Shown in pieces: positions 16,420 to 24,607 of a stretch of 64,000 nucleotides of DNA. A model generated the notes under the pieces. That model saw nothing but the letters and a program-made list of their open reading frames with translations, did no database searches and was not told where the DNA came from. The first letter of the stretch is position 1. Each line of letters starts with the position of its first letter. This DNA comes from an uncultured bacterium (GTDB lineage: Bacteria; Bacillota_I; Bacilli_A; RFN20; CAG-826), in assembly GCA_949297805.1 (NCBI GenBank), contig CASFTG010000001.1, positions 682,001 to 746,000 of the forward strand, read 5' to 3'. The position numbers and the translations under genes were made by a program.

Positions 16420-18362
16420 TGGCCAGCCACTTCGCCTTCGAGGAAGAGAAACTTCCCGACAAAGTCAACCTAACCGTCTGGGGGAAGATCCTCCGTTACG
16501 CCCTTTCGGAATGGCCCTTGCTGCTGGTTTGCCTTTTCACCACCTTAGTCGTCACCTTCTACGATTCGAGCTTCATCCCCGTCATGAACAGCGCCGCCAT
16601 CGCCAGTATCGGGGAAGCGAGCGAACTCGGGATCAGTTCGGCTTGGGACGTCACCCTCCACGTCAATTTCATCTTCGGGATCAAGGTAAACATGGGCTAT
16701 TCGACTTTCATTGCCCTGCTCGTCATCATGATCTTCTTGCGGGCCATCGCCATCTTCTTGCTGTTCTACTACCAAAACCTCATTTCGATGAAGGTCATGA
16801 TCAAACTCCGCCGCGACACGTTTAAGAAGATTCAGGAATTGCCCTTCGCCTACTTCGATTCCAATTCCAGCGGGTGGCTGATCGCCAGAATGCAAAACGA
16901 CACCGCTTCGATCGGCGACGTCTTATCCGGCTCGCTTAACACGATTCTCTGGGCGGGCTTCGAACTCATCTTCACTATCGGGACCATGTTCTCGACCAAC
17001 TGGATTCTCTCGCTCGTCGTCATGGCCTCGATTCCTTTAGTCGCCGTCATCGTCCCCTTCTTTGAACGGATGCTCTTGCTCCGTCACCGGACCGCCCGGG
17101 CCGCTTATTCCCATTACGTCGGCTGGTTAGCCGAAGCCATCGACGGGGCCAAAACCATCAAAACCCTCTCGATTGAGGACCGGATCGACGAAGAAGCCAA
17201 AGACATCACCGAGGATATCCGGAAAAAGAGATGGCGCGCCATGCGGGTCAATGCCTTCTTCACTCCCCTATTGGAACTCATCTCCTCCGCCATGATCGCC
17301 GTCTTGGTAAGCATCGGCTTAAGCAACATAATCTCGATTGAAGCGGCCGAATTAAGCGCCCTCATCGTCTTATTCGTCGGCTTCGTCCAAAGCATCTACA
17401 CTCCTTTGCAGGACTTGTCCCAAACCTTCGGCGACATCATGGCCTCCCAAGCCGGGGCCGAGAAGGTGATGCAGCTATTAGAGGCCAAGGTTGAGATCGT
17501 CGATAAGCCGAAAGTCATCGAGAAATACGGCACCATCTTCGACCCGAAGGTTGAGAATTACGAGGATATTGAGGGCGATATCGAATTCGACCACGTCCGC
17601 TTCGCCTATTCCAATGGGATCGAGGTCATTCACGATTTGAATCTCCATATTAAGAAAGGGACAAGCTTAGCCATCGTCGGCGAAACCGGCTCGGGCAAGA
17701 CCACCACCGTCAACCTCCTCTGCCGTTTCTATGAGCCGACTTCGGGAACCATTCTGATCGACGGGGTTGATTATAAAGACCGCTCCCTCGGCTGGCTCCG
17801 TTCCCATATCGGCTACGTCCAGCAGACCCCCTTCGTCTTCGCTGCTTCCTATAAAGACAACATCCGTTATGGGAGCCCGACCGCGACCGAGGAGGACGTG
17901 GTAAAAGCCGCCAAAATCGTCGGGATCGACGACTTCATCCGCTCAACCAAGGATGGCTATGACACCTATCTCCATGACGGAGGCGGGATGCTGTCCCAAG
18001 GGCAGAAGCAATTGGTCAGCTTCGCCAGAGCCTTGCTCAGGAACCCGGCCATCCTCATCCTCGATGAAGCGACTTCCAATATCGACACCGAGACCGAGGC
18101 CAGCGTCCAAACCGCCATCGCCTCCTTGCTCAAGGGAAGGACCTCGATCGTCATCGCCCACCGCCTCTCGACCATCGTCAACTGCGACCGCATCTTAGTC
18201 ATGGATCAAGGACGGATCGTCGAGGATGGCAACCACAAGGCCTTGATGGAGAAGAAAGGGGCTTACTACAACCTCTATATGAATCAGTTCAAGGAACTCT
18301 CCCTCGATGAGCAGGAAAAAGCTTTCCGGACCCACATCGAGGACAAGGGGATAAATCTTTAA
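16419..18362 (+). CDS. Heterodimeric ABC exporter, canonical-site subunit
   Basis: This 647-residue partner of the preceding gene starts at the overlapping ATG. It has six membrane segments followed by an ATPase domain. Walker A is VGETGSGKTT, Walker B ILILDEATSNID with the catalytic Glu, and the H-loop VIAHRLST. The signature is LSQGQKQL, not LSGGQ. Thus each subunit of the pair departs from consensus at a different motif, as in known heterodimeric drug or lipid exporters. An insertion before the ATPase domain (around VIEKYGTIFDPKVENYEDIE) makes it longer than its partner. Substrate unknown. Confidence 0.93.
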   Translation: MASHFAFEEEKLPDKVNLTVWGKILRYALSEWPLLLVCLFTTLVVTFYDSSFIPVMNSAAIASIGEASELGISSAWDVTLHVNFIFGIKVNMGYSTFIALLVIMIFLRAIAIFLLFYYQNLISMKVMIKLRRDTFKKIQELPFAYFDSNSSGWLIARMQNDTASIGDVLSGSLNTILWAGFELIFTIGTMFSTNWILSLVVMASIPLVAVIVPFFERMLLLRHRTARAAYSHYVGWLAEAIDGAKTIKTLSIEDRIDEEAKDITEDIRKKRWRAMRVNAFFTPLLELISSAMIAVLVSIGLSNIISIEAAELSALIVLFVGFVQSIYTPLQDLSQTFGDIMASQAGAEKVMQLLEAKVEIVDKPKVIEKYGTIFDPKVENYEDIEGDIEFDHVRFAYSNGIEVIHDLNLHIKKGTSLAIVGETGSGKTTTVNLLCRFYEPTSGTILIDGVDYKDRSLGWLRSHIGYVQQTPFVFAASYKDNIRYGSPTATEEDVVKAAKIVGIDDFIRSTKDGYDTYLHDGGGMLSQGQKQLVSFARALLRNPAILILDEATSNIDTETEASVQTAIASLLKGRTSIVIAHRLSTIVNCDRILVMDQGRIVEDGNHKALMEKKGAYYNLYMNQFKELSLDEQEKAFRTHIEDKGINL

Positions 18363-18374
18363 CAAACGCCATCT

Positions 18375-18402
18375 TTGATTTAGAATAAGCCGACGATAAA
18401 TA
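18375..18402 (+). promoter_or_regulatory. Promoter of fba
   Basis: TTGATT (18375-18380) and TAAATA (18397-18402) are 16 bp apart, 20 nt before the ATG at 18423. A GGAGG ribosome-binding site lies between. Confidence 0.45.
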
Positions 18403-18422
18403 GCAACGGAGGAAATACATCA

Positions 18423-19304
18423 ATGCTAGTTAATGCCACCCGCATGCTGAAGAAAGCCCACGAAGGCCATTACGCCGTCGGGCAATTCAACATCAACAAC
18501 CTCGAATGGACCAAAGCCATCCTGCTCACCGCCGAGGAACTCAAGTCCCCGGTCATCTTGGGCGTGAGCGAAGGCGCCGCCAAATACATGGGCGGGTACG
18601 AAGTCGTCGTCGCCATGGTCAAGGCCATGGACCGCTCCTTAGGCATCACCGTCCCGGTCGCCTTACATCTCGACCACGGGACCTACGAAGGGGCGAAGAA
18701 ATGCATCGAAGCCGGCTTCACCTCGATCATGTTCGACGGCTCCCACTTCCCGTTTGAGGAAAACCTCGCCAAGACCACCGAGCTGGTCGCCCTCGCCCAT
18801 GACAAAGGGCTCTCGATCGAAGCTGAGGTCGGCGCGATCGGAGGAACCGAAGATGGCGTGACCGCCGACGGGGAAGTCGCTGATCCGGCCGAATGCAAGA
18901 CCATCGCTTCCTTAGGCGTCGATTTCCTCGCCGCTGGCATCGGGAACATCCATGGCATTTATCCATCTGACTGGAAAGGGCTCCACTTCGACGCCCTCGA
19001 GGCCATCTCCAAAGCCACCGGAGGCATCCCTCTCGTCCTCCATGGCGGCACCGGCATCCCCGATGATCAAATCCGCCACGCCATCAAAGACGGCATGAGC
19101 AAGATCAACGTCAACACCGATTGCCAACTCGTCTTCGCCCAGGCCACCATCGATTACTGCGCCGCCGGCAAGGCCAACCCGACCGCCGACAACGAATCGA
19201 AAGGCTATGACCCGCGGAAACTCTTAAAGCCGGGCTTCCTCGCCATCCAAGCCAAGGTCAAAGAGAAGATGGAGCTCTTCGGCTCCGTCGGCAAAGCCGA
19301 ATAA
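18423..19304 (+). CDS. fba: Fructose-1,6-bisphosphate aldolase, class II
   Basis: This 293-residue zinc enzyme cleaves fructose 1,6-bisphosphate into dihydroxyacetone phosphate and glyceraldehyde 3-phosphate. Metal ligands and substrate contacts are visible in ALHLDHGTYE, EAEVGAIGG, and VLHGGTGIPDDQI. The C-terminal YDPRKLLKPG is typical of the class IIA/FbaA type. It opens with MLVNATRMLKKAHEGHYAVG, close to Bacillus-type enzymes. GGAGGAAATACATCA precedes the ATG, and a strong terminator follows, so the gene is monocistronic. Together with pfkA, pyk, glk and eno it supplies glycolysis. Confidence 0.97.
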   Translation: MLVNATRMLKKAHEGHYAVGQFNINNLEWTKAILLTAEELKSPVILGVSEGAAKYMGGYEVVVAMVKAMDRSLGITVPVALHLDHGTYEGAKKCIEAGFTSIMFDGSHFPFEENLAKTTELVALAHDKGLSIEAEVGAIGGTEDGVTADGEVADPAECKTIASLGVDFLAAGIGNIHGIYPSDWKGLHFDALEAISKATGGIPLVLHGGTGIPDDQIRHAIKDGMSKINVNTDCQLVFAQATIDYCAAGKANPTADNESKGYDPRKLLKPGFLAIQAKVKEKMELFGSVGKAE

Positions 19305-19320
19305 GGCTGCAAAACCAAAG

Positions 19321-19348
19321 AAGACCGCCGCAAAAAGCGGTCTTTTTT
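19321..19348 (+). terminator. Rho-independent terminator after fba
   Basis: AAGACCGC pairs with GCGGTCTT around an 8-nt A-rich loop, followed by a run of six T. Confidence 0.92.
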
Positions 19349-19380
19349 ATTGGATTCCCCAGCCAAACAAAATCATTGGC

Positions 19381-19410
19381 TTGCCGATGGCCGTTCAGTT
19401 CCCCTATCAT
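19381..19410 (+). promoter_or_regulatory. Promoter of the Sel1-repeat gene
   Basis: TTGCCG (19381-19386) and TATCAT (19405-19410) are 18 bp apart, with the -10 box 19 nt before the ATG at 19430. Confidence 0.45.
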
Positions 19411-19429
19411 AAATCGGCGAGGTATACCA

Positions 19430-20719
19430 ATGGTCAAAGATTATCCCGACAAACTTAAGCAATTAGTCCGAAAGGCATTGTTGGATTACGATACGGACGC
19501 CGCCATGTATTTAGGGCACATTTACGATTTCGGCTGGGAAGGGGTTGAGAAAGACCAAGCCGAAGCGGTCTATTGGTATCGCTTGGTGACCGAATTGGTC
19601 CCGAACGAGGAACAAACCGGCGAGGCCATGATGCGGCTGGGCTATTTCCATATGGACGGCATCCCGTATGTCAAAGACCTCCATTCCGCCATTTTTGAAT
19701 TCACTTACGTCGCCAAAATCTACTCCAAAGACGACGACTACAAGAAATACGCCCTCTACGCCTTGCCGGAATGTCAGAAAAGACTAGAGGAAGAAAAGCA
19801 ATCGTTATACGCCCGTTATCTCAACGGGGACGGCGAATCAGCTTATAAACTGGCCCAATTAATCAATAACCCCCGGACCGCTGATGAAGATACCCGTTTC
19901 GGCAGTCAGGACGAGTTGATGGAATACGCGGCGGAAAAAGGCTATCCCCAAGCGATGGTCTATGTCGCCGGCGTTCGCTCAATCGATAAAGCCAAGCAGC
20001 ACCAATACTGGCTGAAGGCCGCCGAAGCCGGGGAAAGCGAAGCCTATCGGTACCTAGCTTATCAATACGAGAACGGCAATGAATTCGTCAAAGCCGATCA
20101 ATCGCTCGCCAATTCCTATTATCAACGTTACCTATCCACCTCCAACTCCGTTCAATCGCTCAATGACGCCGGGAAAGCCTATGAGTTGGGGCTCTTCGGC
20201 TCGGCGAAGGACTATGGGAAAGCCGTTTCAAACTACGAAGAATATCTAAAATACGACAAATTGGATAAGGAGACGCTGTATCGGCTGGGATGCCTCTATC
20301 TCACCGGCGGCCCGAATCTAATCGCCGATCCATCCAAAGCCTTCGAATATTTCCATGATTCCGCCCATCGACGCGGCACCCCGAACATGACCATCGATCC
20401 CGGGCACGCCGAAGCGAAATACCAACTCGGGCTTTGCTATGAGAAAGGGATCGGAACCCAAATCGATGAAAACAAAGCCTTCCAATCCTATCTCGAAGCG
20501 GGGAGGGAGGGTTCCGATTGGGGAAACTTCTATACCGCGCGTTGCTATATTTATGGCATCGGAACCAATAAAGACAACGGCAAAGCCTCGGAATCGATCG
20601 ATTTCGGATTGTCGCTCATGCAATGGTTCATCGGGCCGGATGAGGAGAAAGCAAAGCTGATCCGGGCGTTCGAAAACCTCAAACTCGAGATAGATCCCTT
20701 CGGAGACTTCGAAATATAG
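19430..20719 (+). CDS. Sel1/TPR-like repeat protein
   Basis: This 429-residue soluble protein starts at MVKDYPDKLKQLVRKALL; an upstream in-frame TTG at 19376 would overlap the promoter. It is made of Sel1-type helical repeats, recognisable as A..LG..Y..G, for example AAMYLGHIYDFGWEG, AMMRLGYFHMDGI and AKYQLGLCYEKGIGT. Such solenoids bind other proteins; no enzymatic domain is present. Without a signal peptide it should be cytoplasmic. The gene stands alone behind the fba terminator. Partner unknown. Confidence 0.85.
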   Translation: MVKDYPDKLKQLVRKALLDYDTDAAMYLGHIYDFGWEGVEKDQAEAVYWYRLVTELVPNEEQTGEAMMRLGYFHMDGIPYVKDLHSAIFEFTYVAKIYSKDDDYKKYALYALPECQKRLEEEKQSLYARYLNGDGESAYKLAQLINNPRTADEDTRFGSQDELMEYAAEKGYPQAMVYVAGVRSIDKAKQHQYWLKAAEAGESEAYRYLAYQYENGNEFVKADQSLANSYYQRYLSTSNSVQSLNDAGKAYELGLFGSAKDYGKAVSNYEEYLKYDKLDKETLYRLGCLYLTGGPNLIADPSKAFEYFHDSAHRRGTPNMTIDPGHAEAKYQLGLCYEKGIGTQIDENKAFQSYLEAGREGSDWGNFYTARCYIYGIGTNKDNGKASESIDFGLSLMQWFIGPDEEKAKLIRAFENLKLEIDPFGDFEI

Positions 20720-20812
20720 TCAAAACTAGCAGAAATCGATTGTCCCAAGCCAGCTTCATCCGGTTTTCGCCCTACCGATTTAGGCAAAACCTGGGAATCG
20801 ATTTTTGTCGCC

Positions 20813-21214
20813 TCATCCAATCCTCCGTAGGTCGAAAATCAGCGGTTTGCCTAAGCGCTTGGCTTCCGGAATTATTTTCTCAATCAGGAAAAGGGTATGG
20901 GTATAGGTCCGATCACGACGGTCTAGCCTGGATAGTTCTTCATCGATTGTCAGGAGAACCCTTTTGCCTTTCTTGTTTAGCAAAGTCATCAAATCAATGT
21001 AATCGATATAATCGGTGCTAGGCAGTTTTTTTCTTAATCGAAACATTCAGCACCTTCCCGTTGAGCGTTAACTCGGATTCAAGGAAAATTTCTGTTACAC
21101 CCCATACCGTCGCAAAGCGATAAGCGACTCACGAATCAAATCGTCTTGAAAAGGACAATCCAATACAATCCTATTTTTGCTTTCGAAATTGAAGGAAAAA
21201 ACGCTATTTGTCAT
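20813..21214 (-). pseudogene. Hypothetical protein gene broken by two frameshifts
   Basis: From an ATG at 21214 the minus strand reads MTNSVFSFNFESKNRIVLD...IALRRYGV and then stops. Shifting frame after a GGGG run continues as VTEIFLESELTLNGKVLNVS and stops after an A7 run. Shifting again continues as LPSTDYIDYIDLMTLL...LIFDLRRIG to a TGA at 20813. Joined, these give about 133 plausible residues of a soluble alpha/beta protein that I do not recognise. Both breaks are at homopolymers, so the gene is either decaying or affected by sequencing indels. The piece 20813-21046 alone would be a 77-residue ORF. Confidence 0.55.
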
Positions 21215-21243
21215 AAGCCTAATCGGCAAGACTTGGGCTAATA

Positions 21244-21268
21244 TAAAAAAAGGTCCTTCCGGACCTTT
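21244..21268 (-). terminator. Rho-independent terminator of the glycogen/CBS operon
   Basis: On the minus strand AAAGGTCC pairs with GGACCTTT around GGAA, followed by a T run. The stem overlaps the stop codon of the CBS-domain gene. Confidence 0.92.
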
Positions 21269-21677
21269 ATTTCTTGTCTTTACCCAGCAGGTAGTTCATG
21301 ACCGCCTTCCGGGTGACAATGCCGATGAAGACCCCTTTGTCATCGGTAACCGGGACGAAGTTCTGGGCGACGATAAGAGCGATCAAATCATCCATCGTCA
21401 TGGCGATCGACACCGAATGGTAATTCCGGTGGATCCCCACTTCCTCCAAATCGAACTTCGAGCTTTCCTCAACGGTGCAGCCGTGGGTTTTCAAGAAGAA
21501 GAGGAGGTCGCCCTCGGAGAGGGAATGGAGGTATTTCCCCGTCACCGGATCGACCACCGCGACGACGTTGTAACGGTGATACTCCATCTTCTCGATGGCT
21601 TGTCGGACCGTCGAATCGGAATCGATGTACTCGAGTTCGGCTTTCGGGGTGAGAAAGAAGAGGATGTTCTTTTCCAT
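21267..21677 (-). CDS. CBS-domain pair protein
   Basis: This 136-residue protein consists of two CBS motifs and little else: VRQAIEKMEYHRYNVVAVVD in the first half and MTMDDLIALIVAQNFVPVTD with GVFIGIVTRKAVMNYLL in the second. CBS pairs bind adenine nucleotides or S-adenosylmethionine and act as energy sensors. It is the last gene of a run glgB-glgP-dUTPase-CBS with very short gaps (1 nt to the dUTPase gene), and a terminator overlaps its stop codon. A regulatory link with glycogen enzymes is possible but only inferred. Confidence 0.9.
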   Translation of the reverse strand: MEKNILFFLTPKAELEYIDSDSTVRQAIEKMEYHRYNVVAVVDPVTGKYLHSLSEGDLLFFLKTHGCTVEESSKFDLEEVGIHRNYHSVSIAMTMDDLIALIVAQNFVPVTDDKGVFIGIVTRKAVMNYLLGKDKK

Positions 21678-21678
21678 A

Positions 21679-22179
21679 TTAGTAATGAGCCTCCTGCCGT
21701 TGGTAATTGACCCCCAGCTTATTAAGGTAGGCCGCCTCCACCTCGGTAACCGAATACCCGAATAAGGGGATGAGGTTTAAGAAGGCGGAGAAGGCGGAAA
21801 GATAATGATCGGCATCGAAATGCTCGTAGAGGTCTCCCACTTTCCGATACACCAAGACGATGGCTTGGCTGGCGTCTTTTTCCCGGACATGGAAATGATG
21901 GGTGTATTCCTTGGCTCCGAGCATGACCCCGAGGGATAGGAAGAAATGGAGGGCGTCGGCGTATTCGTCAAGAATCCATTCTTTGGGGGAGGCGGGTTTC
22001 TCGCTCCAATACTTGAAGCAACGGGTCTCGTTGGCGAATTCCCCCAGCTCGACCAATAAGGCCAAAACCCGTTCGGTGAAAGTCGACTCATAAGTCACCT
22101 TATGGCGAAAGGCAATGTCCTCATCGAGAGCCGCTTGCTTGGCGAACAAGGGCGTTAGGCAAATCGAATCTTCAGTCAT
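21679..22179 (-). CDS. All-alpha dUTP diphosphatase (MazG-like fold)
   Basis: This 166-residue protein matches the dimeric all-alpha dUTPase family of Bacillota and phages. The metal-binding signature is visible as ALLVELGEFANETRCFKYWS followed by KEWILDEYADALHFFLSLG (ExxE and ExxD). It would hydrolyse dUTP to dUMP, keeping uracil out of DNA and feeding thymidylate synthesis. The start overlaps the glgP stop by 8 nt and the CBS gene begins 1 nt after its stop, so it is co-transcribed with the glycogen genes, probably by convenience of operon structure. Confidence 0.87.
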   Translation of the reverse strand: MTEDSICLTPLFAKQAALDEDIAFRHKVTYESTFTERVLALLVELGEFANETRCFKYWSEKPASPKEWILDEYADALHFFLSLGVMLGAKEYTHHFHVREKDASQAIVLVYRKVGDLYEHFDADHYLSAFSAFLNLIPLFGYSVTEVEAAYLNKLGVNYQRQEAHY

Positions 22180-24595
22180 TGGGGGAGACGGTCAGCTTCT
22201 TTAAATGCCAGATATCGCGGTTATATTCCTCGATCGTCCGATCGGAGGTGAAATAGCCGGAGGAGGCGATGTTGAGGATGGCGGCTTTGGCCCACTTCAT
22301 CTTATCCTGATACATCTCGTCTGCCTTCTGGCAGGCTTTGTTGTAGGCGTTGAAGTCGGCTAAGACGAAGAACTGGTCATTGCGGGCCATGATCTCGTCG
22401 AAGATCATCCGGAAGCGGTTCCCGTCGCCTTCGCACCACGGCCCGGTGAATAGGCTATCCATGATGGCTTTGACCCGGGTATCGGAATTATAGACGTCCC
22501 AAGGGTTATAAGAGCCCTCATCGGTCATCTTCTGGACCTCATCGGCGGTGAGCCCGAAGATGACCTCGTTCTCGCGCCCCGCGAAATCGGCGATCTCGAT
22601 ATTGGCCCCGTCAAGGGTGCCTAAGGTGATGGCCCCGTTCATCATGAGCTTCATATTCGAGGTGCCGCTGGCCTCTTTGCCTGCCGTCGAGATCTGCTCG
22701 GAGATATCGGCGGCCGGGATGATCTTCTCGGCTAGCGAGACGCCATAGTTCTCAACGAAGACGATCTTGATGAACTTGCTGACATAAGGATCGGCGTCGA
22801 TGACTTTAGCGACGGCCAGGATCAATTCGATGATCTTTTTGGCGTAGACGTAGCTCGGCGCGGCCTTAGCCCCGAAAACATAAGTATGGGGAGTGATCTT
22901 GAAGGAGGGGTCTTCCTTCAGTTTCTGATACAAATAGATGATGTGGAAGATGTTAAGCAATTGCCGTTTATAGGCGTGTAGCCGCTTAATCTGAACGTCG
23001 ACGATGGCTTTCGGGTCGATAGCGATCCCATAGGCTTTTTCACAGAAGGCGGCGAAGTCCTTCTTATTCTCGGCCTTGATGGCCATGATCTCTTTCTGGA
23101 AAGCGGGATCATCGGCATAGGCTTTGAGTTTGCCGATTTCATGCTCGTAATCCTTCATCCAGCCATCCCCGATCCGCTTGGTGATGGCTTCGGCAAGCCG
23201 GGGATTGGCATAAGCGAGCCAACGGCGATGGGTGACCCCATTGGTCTTGTTGTTGAACTTTTCGGGGAACAGATGATAGAAATCCTTGAAGGTGAAGTCC
23301 TTGAGGATCTCGGTATGGATTTTGGCCACCCCGTTGACCGAGAAGGCGGTGGCGATGGCCATATTGGTCATATGGATCTGCCCGTCTTTGATGATCTGCA
23401 TCTGATAACGGGCGCTTTGGTCGACCCCTTTCTCGTTGAGTAAGAGGTTGAACCGGCGGTTGATCTCCTCGATGATCATGTAGACTCTCGGAACCAATTG
23501 GGAGACGTATTGGACCGGCCATTTCTCCAAGGCTTCCGGCATGACGGTGTGGTTAGTATAGGCGAAAAGATGGGTGACGATCTTCCAGGCCTCGTCCCAG
23601 CCATAGCCGTATTCGTCCATGAGTAGCCGCATGGCCTCAGGGATGGCGAGGATCGGGTGGGTGTCATTAAGTTGGAAGACATAGGCGTCGGCGAAAGTAT
23701 CGAGGGTATGGTAACGGTTGTAGTAAGACCGCATAGCGCTTTGAAGACCGGCCGAGACGAGGAAATACTGCTGGCGTAAACGGAGCATCCGGCCGTGTTC
23801 GGTCGAATCGTCCGGGTAAAGGCCATGGCAGATTTCCTTAATGGTCTGGAGGTATTCTTCGAAGCTTTGATTGGTGGGGAGGTTGTTCTCGCTCGGTTCA
23901 GCCGACCATAGTCTCAAACTATTGGCAACCCCGTTCCGATATCCCGGGACTGAAACGTCATAAGGGACGGCGCGGACCGAGATCGCATTGACCGTCCGCA
24001 TCCCGTATCCCCCTTCCGGCTTAAGGAAGGTTTCGGCGTTGCCATAGAATTGGACCTCGACCGCGTGCTTCGGTTTCCTGACCTCAAAGACGAAGCCATT
24101 GGAAAGCCATTGGTCAGGCAGTTCGACCTGCTGGCCGTTAACGAATTTTTGGCGGAAGAAGCCATATTCGTAACGGATGGTGTTGCCGTGTCCAGGATAT
24201 CCAAGCGAAGCGATGGAATCGAGGAAGCAGGCGGCGAGGCGGCCAAGACCGCCGTTTCCAAGGCCGGCATCGGCTTCCATATCCTCGAGCTCACCGATAT
24301 CGATCCCCAGTTCGGCTAAGCCGTCTTTGGCGATCTTGTAGATCCCGAGGTTCTGCATGTTGGAGAGCAAAAGCCGCCCCATCAAGAATTCCATTGAGAA
24401 ATAGATGAGCTGGCGCTGATTCTTGGCCAGTATATTCTCCCGGCAAGCCCGCCAGTTGTAGCCGGCGTAGTCGCGGACCATCTCGCCGAGGATGTCATAC
24501 CTTTCGGTGATGTGGCTATCCTCGACCGTCCGGCCGTATTTCTCCTCGAGCCGCCGCTCGAAGGTCTGTTTGAAGTCTAATTTATTCTGAAACAT
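22172..24595 (-). CDS. glgP: Glycogen/starch phosphorylase
   Basis: This 807-residue GT35 enzyme releases glucose 1-phosphate from alpha-1,4 glucans. The usual landmarks are present: DAGLGNGGLGRLAACFLDS near the N-terminus, FQLNDTHPILAIPE, KFNNKTNGVTHRRWL, and the pyridoxal-phosphate lysine in GTSNMKLMMNG at about residue 650. Length is typical. It lies 12 nt after glgB in the same direction. No glgA or glgC is in the window, so only the branching and breakdown side of glycogen metabolism is encoded here. Confidence 0.97.
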   Translation of the reverse strand: MFQNKLDFKQTFERRLEEKYGRTVEDSHITERYDILGEMVRDYAGYNWRACRENILAKNQRQLIYFSMEFLMGRLLLSNMQNLGIYKIAKDGLAELGIDIGELEDMEADAGLGNGGLGRLAACFLDSIASLGYPGHGNTIRYEYGFFRQKFVNGQQVELPDQWLSNGFVFEVRKPKHAVEVQFYGNAETFLKPEGGYGMRTVNAISVRAVPYDVSVPGYRNGVANSLRLWSAEPSENNLPTNQSFEEYLQTIKEICHGLYPDDSTEHGRMLRLRQQYFLVSAGLQSAMRSYYNRYHTLDTFADAYVFQLNDTHPILAIPEAMRLLMDEYGYGWDEAWKIVTHLFAYTNHTVMPEALEKWPVQYVSQLVPRVYMIIEEINRRFNLLLNEKGVDQSARYQMQIIKDGQIHMTNMAIATAFSVNGVAKIHTEILKDFTFKDFYHLFPEKFNNKTNGVTHRRWLAYANPRLAEAITKRIGDGWMKDYEHEIGKLKAYADDPAFQKEIMAIKAENKKDFAAFCEKAYGIAIDPKAIVDVQIKRLHAYKRQLLNIFHIIYLYQKLKEDPSFKITPHTYVFGAKAAPSYVYAKKIIELILAVAKVIDADPYVSKFIKIVFVENYGVSLAEKIIPAADISEQISTAGKEASGTSNMKLMMNGAITLGTLDGANIEIADFAGRENEVIFGLTADEVQKMTDEGSYNPWDVYNSDTRVKAIMDSLFTGPWCEGDGNRFRMIFDEIMARNDQFFVLADFNAYNKACQKADEMYQDKMKWAKAAILNIASSGYFTSDRTIEEYNRDIWHLKKLTVSPND

Positions 24596-24607
24596 TCGTT
24601 ATTTCCT

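Noticed and set aside
21177..21710. 177-codon + strand ORF opposite the CBS gene
   Set aside because: It crosses a strong terminator and is antisense to a well-supported CBS pair protein.
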